Positions 1-7,988 of a stretch of 64,000 nt of DNA are shown here, one piece after another (position 1 is the first letter of the stretch; each line of letters begins with the position of its first letter). The stretch is from Bermanella marisrubri (GTDB lineage: Bacteria; Pseudomonadota; Gammaproteobacteria; Pseudomonadales; Oceanobacteraceae). The stretch is taken from the NCBI RefSeq assembly GCF_012295615.1, contig NZ_CP051183.1, forward strand, positions 2,755,001 through 2,819,000. The letters run 5' to 3'. Made by a program: the position numbers and the translations under genes. The notes beneath the pieces are model-generated. The model was given only the letters and a program-made list of their open reading frames with translations, did not search any database and was not told where the DNA came from.

Positions 1-378
1 GTGGGTATATTACTAGTTGGTCTTATTGTGCTGCGTCTCACGTGGCGTTTTCTTAGCAATACTCCCAAACCACTGTCCAGCCATAGAAAGTGGGAAATCA
101 AGTTAGCCCATATTACTCATGCAATGATGTACCTAGCTATTATTACTATCTTAGTCAGCGGATACATGATTGCGACTGCAGACGATCGTGGCATCGATGT
201 ATTTGGCTGGTTTACTTTTCCAGCCTTATTTGAAGCATTTGAAAATCAAGAAGACGTCGCGGGCTTCATCCACGAATGGGTAGCCTACATTTTAATGGCA
301 TTAGTGGTGCTACACGCATCAGGCGCCATCAAACACCATTTCATCGATAAAGATTCAACCCTAAAGCGTATGCTATAG
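1..378 (+). CDS. Cytochrome b561 family protein (5' truncated by window edge)
   Basis: The reading frame is open from the first base, so the true start lies outside the window; 125 residues are visible, whereas family members are usually about 180. Two hydrophobic spans (about residues 38-56 and 88-107) carry histidines placed like haem ligands (HAMMYLA, then [23 protein letters not shown]). Cytochrome b561 proteins are inner-membrane dihaem electron carriers. The next gene is yceI, a common partner (yceJ-yceI in enterics), which supports the family call. The physiological electron donor and acceptor cannot be read from the sequence. Confidence 0.85.
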   Translation: MGILLVGLIVLRLTWRFLSNTPKPLSSHRKWEIKLAHITHAMMYLAIITILVSGYMIATADDRGIDVFGWFTFPALFEAFENQEDVAGFIHEWVAYILMALVVLHASGAIKHHFIDKDSTLKRML

Positions 379-421
379 GTATATAACACTACACAAAAGA
401 AACGATACAAAAGGAGACAAC

Positions 422-1000
422 ATGAAGAATACATTAAAAGCCATCACAGCTGGTCTAGCCCTTAGCTTAAGTGCTCAAGCGTTTAGCGCAGAAAATTACC
501 AATTCGACATAAAGGGCATGCATGCCTTCATCGAATTTAAAATTAAGCACCTTGGCTACAGCTGGCTGAAAGGCCGCTTCAATGACTTTGATGGTCAATT
601 TGTTTATGACGGTGACAATGTAGAAAACTCTAGCGTTAATGTCACGATCAAAACCGCAAGCGTAGATTCAAACCATGCAGAGCGTGATAAGCACCTACGT
701 AGCGACGACTTCTTAAACGTTAAAAAGCATCCAACGGCCACCTTTAAAAGTACTAAAGTTGTCAGCAAAGGCGAAGGCATGGCTGATATTCATGGTGACC
801 TAACACTTAACGGAGTAACTAAAAAAGTAGTTATCGATGCCAAAGAAATCGGCGCAGGCGAAGATCCTTGGGGCGGTTTCCGTCGTGGTTTTGAGGGCAC
901 TACCGAAATTGCGTTAAAAGACTATGGTATCGATTTCAACCTTGGCCCAGCCTCTGAAACCGTACAACTGATTTTGAACATCGAAGGTGTACGCCAGTAA
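422..1000 (+). CDS. yceI: YceI family periplasmic lipid-binding protein
   Basis: This 192-residue protein begins with a Sec signal peptide (Lys near the N-terminus, hydrophobic core, predicted cleavage after AFSA at about residue 23). The mature part matches the YceI lipocalin-like beta-barrel fold, with the typical [20 protein letters not shown] opening and the [15 protein letters not shown] and [10 protein letters not shown] blocks. YceI proteins bind long polyprenoid or fatty-amide lipids in the periplasm. A GGAG ribosome site precedes the ATG. It follows the cytochrome b561 gene by 43 bp and the two are probably co-transcribed. Family assignment is firm; the ligand is unknown. Confidence 0.93.
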   Translation: MKNTLKAITAGLALSLSAQAFSAENYQFDIKGMHAFIEFKIKHLGYSWLKGRFNDFDGQFVYDGDNVENSSVNVTIKTASVDSNHAERDKHLRSDDFLNVKKHPTATFKSTKVVSKGEGMADIHGDLTLNGVTKKVVIDAKEIGAGEDPWGGFRRGFEGTTEIALKDYGIDFNLGPASETVQLILNIEGVRQ

Positions 1001-1040
1001 TCGAGCAAAAAGAATTACCTAAGCACCCCTAGGTAATGAA

Positions 1041-1072
1041 AGCGGTAAGCCCTAGGCTTACCGCTTTTTTTA
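1041..1072 (+). terminator. Intrinsic terminator after yceI
   Basis: A perfect 10-bp stem (AGCGGTAAGC / GCTTACCGCT) with a 5-nt loop is followed by a run of seven T on the + strand. It ends the cytochrome b561-yceI unit just before the convergent ATP-grasp gene. Confidence 0.9.
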
Positions 1073-1076
1073 TACT

Positions 1077-1916
1077 CTAAGATACCTTATCCCAGGTGCG
1101 AGAGTTGGCCGGTCCCATATCCGGTGTTATCGGTTCATCGGGCTCATCATCTTGCCACTGCTCATGAATATAAACTTGTATTGCTTCATCCACTTTTTTT
1201 TGCAATCCATTAATCCCTTGGTTTCCAAACAGGCGATTGAATTCAAATACATAGGGGTAATGTCCAATCATTGCAATATCAAAACCGCCATGATCAATAC
1301 CTAAGCCCGTTGCTAGAGTCTCCACAAGGTCACAGGCTTCTTTAGGGATAATGCCTTCTTCAGCCTGACCTCCTCGAGCCACATTATTGTAAAAGCCCTG
1401 CTGCGATTGCATACGCCAGTATCCCGCTATTATCTTGTTACCCACCCATATAATGCGCAGATCACGGTCGATTGGCAGGTATTCTTGCACATAAAGAACC
1501 GGCGTTAGAGAAAGATAATGCTGCCACTGCTGAAGCGTATCAATTAAAAAAACGCCCTCCCCCATGCTGCTCTTAGGTATTTTTGCAACAAAGGGCAAAG
1601 GCATTGTTTGCCAAATACGCTCGGCTTCGAAAGGAGAGTTGGCAACAATCAAAGTCCAAGGCACATGTCGAGGTGCAAGGGCTTGGAAACAGCGAGTCAT
1701 TTCTATTTTATTATGGCCAATATGGTAGCTAGCCGGGCTGGGGAAAATGCGCTTCTTTAAGGCGTAGTGCAGCGAATTAACCTGCCAATATTCAGGAAAA
1801 AGTATGCCCTCAGCATCGATCAACTGATCGATGCTTTGCTGCATAAGCTCGGGTTTGATATAGCGTACATCGGCAAAGCCCAAGGTTCTCAGGGCATCAA
1901 AGGTAATCAGTTTCAT
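1077..1916 (-). CDS. ATP-grasp domain protein (RimK-like)
   Basis: A 279-residue cytosolic protein with an ATP-grasp core: a FVAKIPKSSMGEGVFLI nucleotide loop (about residues 108-124), a YVQEYLP block (142-148), LRIIWVGNKIIAGYWR (153-168) and the metal/substrate segment FEFNRLFGNQGIN (224-236). These are the features of RimK-type carboxylate-amine/thiol ligases. The N-terminal ~90 residues are typical of the pre-ATP-grasp region. The substrate is unknown and the neighbours (a transporter and yceI) do not reveal it. The acidic C-terminus is proline-rich and looks disordered. ATG start; the gene stands alone. Confidence 0.8.
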   Translation of the reverse strand: MKLITFDALRTLGFADVRYIKPELMQQSIDQLIDAEGILFPEYWQVNSLHYALKKRIFPSPASYHIGHNKIEMTRCFQALAPRHVPWTLIVANSPFEAERIWQTMPLPFVAKIPKSSMGEGVFLIDTLQQWQHYLSLTPVLYVQEYLPIDRDLRIIWVGNKIIAGYWRMQSQQGFYNNVARGGQAEEGIIPKEACDLVETLATGLGIDHGGFDIAMIGHYPYVFEFNRLFGNQGINGLQKKVDEAIQVYIHEQWQDDEPDEPITPDMGPANSRTWDKVS

Positions 1917-2032
1917 CGCAGGATGCGTCGTCTATAAAGCGCTGTATTTTATGAATATCAGCGCTTATGCAAAGCAACACTTTTTAATCTTTACGATAAG
2001 CCAAGTTCGAGTTTCTATCCTTGGCTACAGGA

Positions 2033-2914
2033 TTATGCATCCACTTCCACTGGAACCTGAGTTTTGCGATGTAAAACCCACGCAAACAAACCGCCCGTTG
2101 CAAACATGATGAGGCTATAGGTGGTTGCCGCGATGGCCATTTGGTCGTTTTCCAGTAACGTTAAGGCGATGAGAATGGCCAAGGTACCGTTTTGAAAACC
2201 CACTTCAATGCCGATAGCCTTACTCTGTGCTTCATTTAGTTGGGCAAGCTTAGCAATTCCGTAACCCATCATCATGCAAGCGACATTCAATATCAATGTC
2301 ACCAAACCCGCCTGAGCCACATAGTCACCGATATGAGCACGGTTTTTGAAAACGATGGCGGCAATAATGACAAACAAGACAACTATCGAAAACAACTTAA
2401 CTGGTTTCTCTAACTTCTGTGATAATTCAGGTTTATAGCGCCGTATTAGCATGCCAAGACTAATAGGAATAATAGTAATGACCACAAGTTGCAAAATAGT
2501 TTTAAGAACAGGCAGTTTGATGTATTCCTCCTGACCCATGAGCAGCTCCATGAAGAAAACAATCAACAAAGGCACAGTAAAAGGTGCTATCAAGCTCACG
2601 ACGGAAGTTAATGTGACACTCAAAGCAATGTCGCCTTTTGCAAGATAGGTATACAAATTTGAGGTGGTACCTCCGGGACATAAAGCTAAAATCATCACAC
2701 CCACCGCAAGGCCACCTGTCATACCAAACCCTATCACAACTAAATAGGCCAACATGGGCAATAAAATCATTTGCGCAATTAGACCTAACACCACAGCTTT
2801 TGGCTTCACTATTACTAGTTTGAAGTCGATAGGCCTCAGACTTAGGCCCATTCCCAACATGATGATGAACAAGGATACAGGTAGAAATACCTTGGTAAGA
2901 AACTGAGCTTCCAT
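2033..2914 (-). CDS. Bile acid:sodium symporter (BASS/SBF) family transporter
   Basis: A 293-residue inner-membrane protein with nine or ten hydrophobic helices. It carries the BASS signatures CPGGTTSNLYTYLAKGD (about residues 79-95) and EVGFQNGTLA (about 237-246), which form the sodium/substrate crossing region in characterised members. Bacterial family members move organic anions such as pantoate, pyruvate-like acids or sterol acids with sodium. The substrate cannot be deduced here. It is monocistronic: a terminator for slyD lies upstream and the ATP-grasp gene begins 116 bp downstream. Confidence 0.88.
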   Translation of the reverse strand: MEAQFLTKVFLPVSLFIIMLGMGLSLRPIDFKLVIVKPKAVVLGLIAQMILLPMLAYLVVIGFGMTGGLAVGVMILALCPGGTTSNLYTYLAKGDIALSVTLTSVVSLIAPFTVPLLIVFFMELLMGQEEYIKLPVLKTILQLVVITIIPISLGMLIRRYKPELSQKLEKPVKLFSIVVLFVIIAAIVFKNRAHIGDYVAQAGLVTLILNVACMMMGYGIAKLAQLNEAQSKAIGIEVGFQNGTLAILIALTLLENDQMAIAATTYSLIMFATGGLFAWVLHRKTQVPVEVDA

Positions 2915-3057
2915 CTAACCCTCTGATTTCAATTTATTTTTATTCTGAATAGAGCTTACGATGTTTGTCTTCGTAGGCCAAGAAGGAATGTACCTACCAG
3001 CCTTTGCTGTCCTAAATTGCCATTAGATTGGCACAGGGCAGTATCAAATGCTAGGCA

Positions 3058-3083
3058 TAAAAAAAGGGCCATTCGGCCCTTTC
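3058..3083 (-). terminator. Intrinsic terminator after slyD
   Basis: On the minus strand an AAAGGGCC / GGCCCTTT stem with a GAAT loop is followed by a run of T. It lies 25 bp past the slyD stop codon. Confidence 0.9.
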
Positions 3084-3107
3084 TTCATCATTCAAACATT
3101 GTTTGAA

Positions 3108-3593
3108 TTAATGCTCGTGACCACCTGGTCCATGAACATGACCATGCTCTAATTCTTCAGCTGTCGCATCGCGAACGTCTTTTACTTCGCCTTCAAAAGC
3201 AAGAGTTACGCTTGCTAGTGGGTGATTTGCATCAACCGTAACGACTTTGTCGTCAACGCTTTTCACTTCAACAACAACAGGGCCTTGCGGGCCATCGGCC
3301 GTGAATTCCATACCGACTTGGATATTTTCAACACCTTGAAACATTTCACGAGGTACTTCTTGAATTAGGCTGTCATCATGTACACCGTAGCCCTCTTCAG
3401 GAGCAACTTGGACAGAGTAATTGTCGCCCACTGCCTTGCCTGTCAGCGCATTTTCTAATCCAGGAACCAGATTATTATGGCCGTGTAGGTACAATAATGG
3501 CTCGGCACCAACAGAGCTCTCGATTACTTCGTTCGTATCGGCATTTTTGACAGTAAATTCAATAGTGACAACTTTGTCTTTTTCGATGGTCAT
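3108..3593 (-). CDS. slyD: FKBP-type peptidyl-prolyl isomerase, SlyD-like
   Basis: A 161-residue cytosolic prolyl isomerase/chaperone. The FKBP domain with the inserted IF chaperone flap is clear: YLHGHNNLVPGLENALTG, then AYG-type residues (EEGYGVHDDSL), VPREMF and QVGMEF, followed by the HPLASVTLAFEGEV strand. It ends with a short histidine-rich tail (HGHVHGPGGHEH), much shorter than the metal-binding tail of E. coli SlyD. The frame stays open for 36 more codons upstream, but I chose the ATG at 3593 because GGGGGT sits 4-9 nt before it and homology begins there. SlyD acts in folding and nickel handling; the nickel role is an inference from the tail. Confidence 0.9.
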   Translation of the reverse strand: MTIEKDKVVTIEFTVKNADTNEVIESSVGAEPLLYLHGHNNLVPGLENALTGKAVGDNYSVQVAPEEGYGVHDDSLIQEVPREMFQGVENIQVGMEFTADGPQGPVVVEVKSVDDKVVTVDANHPLASVTLAFEGEVKDVRDATAEELEHGHVHGPGGHEH

Positions 3594-3633
3594 GGGATAC
3601 CCCCGTTTTTTGACCTGAATTTCATGCTTGCTC

Positions 3634-3652
3634 GTTGCACTGCCAGTGCAAC
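3634..3652. repeat. Perfect 8-bp inverted repeat upstream of slyD
   Basis: GTTGCACT and AGTGCAAC flank a 3-nt centre, 41 bp upstream of the slyD ATG. A second, weaker inverted repeat (TACCAC ... GTGGTA, 3661-3681) lies beside it. There is no T run on the slyD strand after the hairpin, so an operator or a 5'-UTR structure is more likely than a terminator. Confidence 0.5.
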
Positions 3653-3737
3653 TAAAAAAATACCACCTAACGTCAGTGGTAAATAGGACCCTTAGAGACA
3701 TAGCACTGATATTGTGACAGTCACACAGAGTCTAGGC

Positions 3738-3760
3738 TCAGGGCTCTCCATGAGCCCTGA
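3738..3760 (-). terminator. Terminator-like hairpin after pnp
   Basis: TCAGGGCTC and GAGCCCTGA form a perfect 9-bp stem with a 5-nt loop, 11 bp past the pnp stop. The following minus-strand sequence lacks a good U tract, so it may be an RNase-resistant 3' end or a weak terminator rather than a classical one. Confidence 0.5.
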
Positions 3761-3770
3761 TGAAACCTAA

Positions 3771-5867
3771 TTAGGCTTCAATTCCTTTCATGGTTAGTTT
3801 GATGCGACCTTTGTTGTCCACATCTAGAACTTTAACCTTGATCACTGCACCTTCTTGGATGTAGTCAGCAACATTTTCAACACGCTCATCTGAGATCTGT
3901 GAAATATGTACTAAACCATCTTTACCAGGAAGAATGTTTACGAATGCACCAAAGTCAACAATCTTGTTCACTTTACCTTCGTAGATAGTGCCAACTTCTG
4001 CTTCCGCAGTAACCGCTTCAAACATACCTTTGGCTTTTTCTGCTGCGTCTTTAGTCAAGGCGAAGATACTGATAACACCTTCTTCGCTAATGTCCACATC
4101 CGCACCTGTTTCTTCAGTAATGCCACGAATAGTCGCACCACCTTTACCGATAGCTTCTGCGATTTTGTCTGCAGGGATCTTAACGGTTAGGTAGGTTGGA
4201 GCATTGCTTGGCATTTCAGAGCGAGGTTCTGCAATAACTTCATTCATTTGCTTAAGAATGGTCATACGTGCATCAAGTGCTTGTTCAAGCGCGATTTCCA
4301 TAATCTGCTCAGTGATACCTTGGATTTTGATATCCATTTGCAGTGCAGTAATACCTGCTTCAGAGCCGGCTACTTTAAAGTCCATATCACCTAGGTGATC
4401 TTCATCACCCAAGATATCAGTAAGAACAGAGAAGCGTTCGCCTTCTTTCACAAGACCCATAGCGATACCCGCAACAGGTGCTTTAATCGGTACACCCGCA
4501 TCCATTAGTGCTAGAGATGCAGAACATACAGACGCCATAGAAGAAGAGCCATTTGATTCTGTAATTTCAGAAACCACACGCACTGTGTATGGGAAGTCTT
4601 CTAGGCTTGGCATCATGGCTTGAACACCACGACGAGCTAGACGACCGTGACCGACTTCACGACGGCCAGGTGCACCCATACGACCACACTCACCTACAGA
4701 GTAAGGAGGGAAGTTGTAGTGGAACAAGAAGTTGTCTTTTTGTACTTCGTGCAGGAATTCAACCACTTGCGCGTCGCGAGTAGAGCCTAAAGTAACTGTA
4801 CCGATTGACTGAGTTTCACCACGAGTGAATAGCGCAGAACCATGAGTGCCTTTCAGCACATCTGTTTGGATGTTTAAGTCACGAACCGTCTTGTTATCAC
4901 GACCATCGATACGAGGTTCGTTAGATAAGATACGCTCACGTACTACTTCTTTCTGAAGCTTCTTGAACAGTTTAGATAACTCTTCAGCGTTGCTTTCTTC
5001 TTCAGTATCAACCAAAAGCGCTTCTTTGAGTTTAGTGTTCGCTGCATCAACGGCATCTTGACGTGCTAGCTTATCTTTAATTTGATAAGCCGCTGTAAGA
5101 TCAGCAAACGCTACTTCTTTCATCTTGCCATACAATTCAGTATCAATTTCTGGCGCTTGCCAATCCCAACGCTCAGTACCTACCGCCGCTGCGAATTCTT
5201 TAACGGCATTCACAGCTACTTGGAATTCTTGGTGAGCGAACAATACGCCACCTAGCATTTGGTCTTCGCTAAGTTCTTTCGCTTCAGACTCAACCATCAG
5301 TACGGCGTCTTCAGTACCCGCAACCACCATGTCTAGTAAAGAGGTTTCTAGCTGCGCATACGTTGGGTTTAGAACATAGCCGTTTTCCGCATCATAACCC
5401 ACACGGGCAGCGCCGATAGGACCATCGAATGGGATACCAGAAATCGCAAGTGCGGCAGAAGCACCAATCATAGCTGCAATATCAGGATCATTTTCTTTAT
5501 CAGCCGATACCACAGTCAAAACCACTTGCACTTCGTTCATGTAACCTTCAGGGAACAGTGGACGAATTGGACGGTCGATTAGACGGCTAGTTAGAGTTTC
5601 TTTTTCGCTTGGACGGTTTTCGCGCTTAATGAAGCCACCTGGGATTTTACCCGCAGCATAATACTTTTCTTGATAGTTAACCGTTAGTGGAAAGAAGTCT
5701 TGACCAGGCTTAGTTTCTTTTTTACCAACCACAGTGGCCAATACTTGGATTTCGCCCATGGTAACAAGCACCGCACCAGAAGCTTGGCGCGCAATGCGTT
5801 GGGTTTCTAAAGTAACTTCTTGATTACCAAACTGAAACGTTTTCGTTACAGGTGTTAGATTTAGCAT
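3771..5867 (-). CDS. pnp: Polynucleotide phosphorylase
   Basis: A 698-residue phosphorolytic 3'-5' exoribonuclease, a core part of the RNA degradosome. It has two RNase PH-like domains (N-terminal about 1-230 and C-terminal about 310-545) separated by an all-helical linker, then a KH domain with the IGKGG loop (about 550-615) and an S1 domain (about 622-690: [31 protein letters not shown]). Length is normal for the family. It follows rpsO, as in most gammaproteobacteria. The long 5' leader contains a hairpin that could be a processing site. Confidence 0.98.
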   Translation of the reverse strand: MLNLTPVTKTFQFGNQEVTLETQRIARQASGAVLVTMGEIQVLATVVGKKETKPGQDFFPLTVNYQEKYYAAGKIPGGFIKRENRPSEKETLTSRLIDRPIRPLFPEGYMNEVQVVLTVVSADKENDPDIAAMIGASAALAISGIPFDGPIGAARVGYDAENGYVLNPTYAQLETSLLDMVVAGTEDAVLMVESEAKELSEDQMLGGVLFAHQEFQVAVNAVKEFAAAVGTERWDWQAPEIDTELYGKMKEVAFADLTAAYQIKDKLARQDAVDAANTKLKEALLVDTEEESNAEELSKLFKKLQKEVVRERILSNEPRIDGRDNKTVRDLNIQTDVLKGTHGSALFTRGETQSIGTVTLGSTRDAQVVEFLHEVQKDNFLFHYNFPPYSVGECGRMGAPGRREVGHGRLARRGVQAMMPSLEDFPYTVRVVSEITESNGSSSMASVCSASLALMDAGVPIKAPVAGIAMGLVKEGERFSVLTDILGDEDHLGDMDFKVAGSEAGITALQMDIKIQGITEQIMEIALEQALDARMTILKQMNEVIAEPRSEMPSNAPTYLTVKIPADKIAEAIGKGGATIRGITEETGADVDISEEGVISIFALTKDAAEKAKGMFEAVTAEAEVGTIYEGKVNKIVDFGAFVNILPGKDGLVHISQISDERVENVADYIQEGAVIKVKVLDVDNKGRIKLTMKGIEA

Positions 5868-5895
5868 AGCTTTCCTTTTAAATCACTTGAACGCC

Positions 5896-5946
5896 ATTAA
5901 TGCCTTACCTGACTTACTGTACTTCCAAGCATTAGCCCTTTCTCTA
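5896..5946 (-). promoter_or_regulatory. Possible structured leader of pnp
   Basis: On the minus strand TAATGCTT can pair with AAGGCATTA around a loop of about 21 nt, some 30 nt upstream of the pnp start. In E. coli the rpsO-pnp leader folds into an RNase III-cleaved hairpin that underlies pnp autoregulation. Position is analogous, but this structure is weaker and the equivalence is inference. Confidence 0.3.
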
Positions 5947-6062
5947 CCGCATGCTGCTGCAAAGGTGAAAAGGCGAATGGGTAGAAACACAGTTAAGTTG
6001 GATCAAGGTTATCTGACGTTATCTTAGTTATTTCAATATTTGTGAGGATTTTGACAGCATAT

Positions 6063-6086
6063 AAAAAGCCCCCTTTCGGGGGCTTT
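6063..6086 (-). terminator. Intrinsic terminator after rpsO
   Basis: An AAAGCCCCC / GGGGGCTTT stem with a 4-nt loop, followed by a T run on the minus strand, immediately after the rpsO stop. It separates rpsO from pnp and probably attenuates read-through. Confidence 0.92.
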
Positions 6087-6093
6087 CAGCGTA

Positions 6094-6363
6094 TTAGCGA
6101 CGTAGGCCAAGACGCTTGATAAGAGAAGCATAACGAGCAACATCTTTACGCTTAACGTAATCCAGCAACTTACGACGCTGGTTTACCATGCGAATCAAAC
6201 CACGACGAGAGTGGTGATCTTGCTTGTTCGCTTTGAAGTGAGGTTGTAGGTTGTTGATGTTATGAGTCAACAATGCAACCTGAACTTCAGGAGAACCGGT
6301 ATCACCTTCAGCCGTTTGATATTCTTTAATGATGGCTGCTTTAGTTTGTGCATCTAATGCCAT
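6094..6363 (-). CDS. rpsO: 30S ribosomal protein S15
   Basis: An 89-residue protein, the exact family length. It shows the S15 hallmarks [35 protein letters not shown] and [25 protein letters not shown]15 is a primary 16S rRNA binder at the central domain junction. An AGAGGA ribosome site precedes the ATG. It lies between truB and pnp, the standard order, and has its own terminator downstream. Confidence 0.98.
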   Translation of the reverse strand: MALDAQTKAAIIKEYQTAEGDTGSPEVQVALLTHNINNLQPHFKANKQDHHSRRGLIRMVNQRRKLLDYVKRKDVARYASLIKRLGLRR

Positions 6364-6452
6364 TTTATATTCCTCTTTGTTATATGCGAAACAAATTTAA
6401 AGGGTCTCCACCGTGCATATAAACAGTGGGACTACCTACTGCCAATTCCCAA

Positions 6453-7436
6453 TTAAGCTAGCTCTTTTAAAAGCTCGTCTAATTGAGGAACCTTGAGTAA
6501 GCGCTTCGGTGCAATCACACCTTGAGCACTTAGCTCACCTATGCCCAAGAGTAGATCCCACTGGGCATAGCGCAAGCGCAATTGTACCTGAGCTATAGCT
6601 GGCTCACCAGCCTTGAATTGCTGCGAATTCAACTCAATGGCGCGACCAAATTGCAGGTCGTGGGCCTGCTTTAATGTCAGCTCGACCAAGGGCACGTCCG
6701 GTAACGCCGTTTGCGTTGGCATTAGGAGCTGGTCAAGATTAGAAAAATCCTCGGATTTATCTTTAATTTCAACAAGTTGCTCTAGTTCATGCATCATATC
6801 GGCATGATAGGGACCCGCGCCTAGGCGTCTCAATACCGCTACAAAACCTAGCGTCCCCAGTGCCTTGGCAACGTCTTCTGCAAGCGATCGAATATAGGTG
6901 CCTTTTGTACAGGTAACATCCAGTTCTAGCCAATCATCGCCAAAATCGAGTAATTCCAGTTTCAGAATTGAAACTTGCCGTGCTTTGCTTTGGATATCAA
7001 AGTCTTCCCCTGCCCGTGCCAGCTCATAAAGCTTTTTGCCTTGGTGCTTAAGCGCGCTGTACATCGGCGGTACTTGCGTGATTTCGCCGCGGAATTGCGT
7101 CAGAGCGGATTCTATTTTGTCCTGAGTAAGATCGGGAACATCTGCCCTATCCAAGATCTCGCCTTCAATATCGGCAGTATCGCGGGACTCACCCAGCTGA
7201 ACCTTTGTGATATAGCGCTTATCACTCTCAAGTAATCGCTGGCTGAACTTGGTTGCCTCACCCAAGCATATGGGCAGAACACCAGTAGCAATCGGATCAA
7301 GGGCACCGGTATGACCGGCTTTGGCGGCACCATAAAGGCGTTTTACTTGCTGTAATACGCCATTACTGGTCATGCCTGAAGGTTTATCTATAACAATAAT
7401 ACCGCTGATATCGCGGCCTTTGCGTCGGCGGCCCAA
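6453..7436 (-). CDS. truB: tRNA pseudouridine-55 synthase
   Basis: A 327-residue enzyme that makes Psi55 in the T-loop of tRNAs. The catalytic-aspartate motif GHTGALDPIATGVLPICLGEATKF is intact (about residues 41-64), as is the CTKGTYIRSLAEDVAKALG segment. The start is a TTG at 7436, supported by a GGAG site 7 nt upstream and by similarity of GRRRKGRDISGIIVIDKPSG to the usual TruB N-terminus; there is no ATG upstream of the conserved region. It lies 12 bp after rbfA, in the same transcript. Confidence 0.96.
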   Translation of the reverse strand: MGRRRKGRDISGIIVIDKPSGMTSNGVLQQVKRLYGAAKAGHTGALDPIATGVLPICLGEATKFSQRLLESDKRYITKVQLGESRDTADIEGEILDRADVPDLTQDKIESALTQFRGEITQVPPMYSALKHQGKKLYELARAGEDFDIQSKARQVSILKLELLDFGDDWLELDVTCTKGTYIRSLAEDVAKALGTLGFVAVLRRLGAGPYHADMMHELEQLVEIKDKSEDFSNLDQLLMPTQTALPDVPLVELTLKQAHDLQFGRAIELNSQQFKAGEPAIAQVQLRLRYAQWDLLLGIGELSAQGVIAPKRLLKVPQLDELLKELA

Positions 7437-7448
7437 ACTACTACTCCG

Positions 7449-7838
7449 CTATTGATCGTCTTCGCGTTTATCGGATTTAACCGCTTGATTGATAAGGTTC
7501 GTCAGTTTATGACCACGCTCTAGCGCAACATCATAATGGAACCTAGGTTGGGGGGTGATACGCGTACGTAATATCTGAGAGAGTTCGGTACGTAAAAAAC
7601 CAGACATATCATTTAGGATTTGCTCAGTTTCAGCCACGGTCTCATCGTCCGCTTCGACCATGCCAGACTTCATTACGGTGAAATAAATATCTGCATAACC
7701 CAAATCAGATGCGACCTTAACTGCATTAAGCGTTACGATCCCTAAACGAGGGTCTTTCACGTCAAATTGCAGCATGTGAGCCAGCTCGCGCTTAATTTGC
7801 TCACCCAGTCTTTGTGTTCGACTGTAATCTTTTGCCAT
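7449..7838 (-). CDS. rbfA: 30S ribosome-binding factor A
   Basis: A 129-residue KH-like 30S assembly factor, needed for 16S rRNA 5'-end processing and cold adaptation. Recognisable by RTQRLGEQIKRELAHMLQ, the DPRLGIVTLNAVKVASDLGYADIYFTV block and the RITPQPRFHYDVALERG strand. ATG start. It is preceded by a terminator-like hairpin that separates it from infB, so its expression may be lower than or uncoupled from infB. Confidence 0.96.
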   Translation of the reverse strand: MAKDYSRTQRLGEQIKRELAHMLQFDVKDPRLGIVTLNAVKVASDLGYADIYFTVMKSGMVEADDETVAETEQILNDMSGFLRTELSQILRTRITPQPRFHYDVALERGHKLTNLINQAVKSDKREDDQ

Positions 7839-7931
7839 GTTTATTTCTCAAAAAGAATCGCTCTCACTCCCTATCTATGGGAAAAGCCATTCGTATGCAT
7901 AAGGTATTACTTAAAAGTAGCGCAAAACACA

Positions 7932-7951
7932 AAAACCCCAAACGGGGCTTT
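7932..7951 (-). terminator. Probable attenuating terminator between infB and rbfA
   Basis: On the minus strand AAAAGCCCC pairs with GGGGTTTT (one bulged C) around a 4-nt loop and runs into a T-rich tail. It lies 38 bp past the infB stop, in the middle of the operon. Confidence 0.65.
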
Positions 7952-7988
7952 TGTATTTTGCATTGACGATTAAATCGACATTATAGAT

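Noticed and set aside
3594-3701. 36-residue N-terminal extension of SlyD
   Set aside because: It covers the inverted repeats and has no FKBP homology; the ATG at 3593 has a strong ribosome site.
3713-3725. TGTGA-CAG-TCACA as a CRP site near pnp/slyD
   Set aside because: The half-sites are only 3 bp apart; CRP needs 6, so it is not a CRP site.
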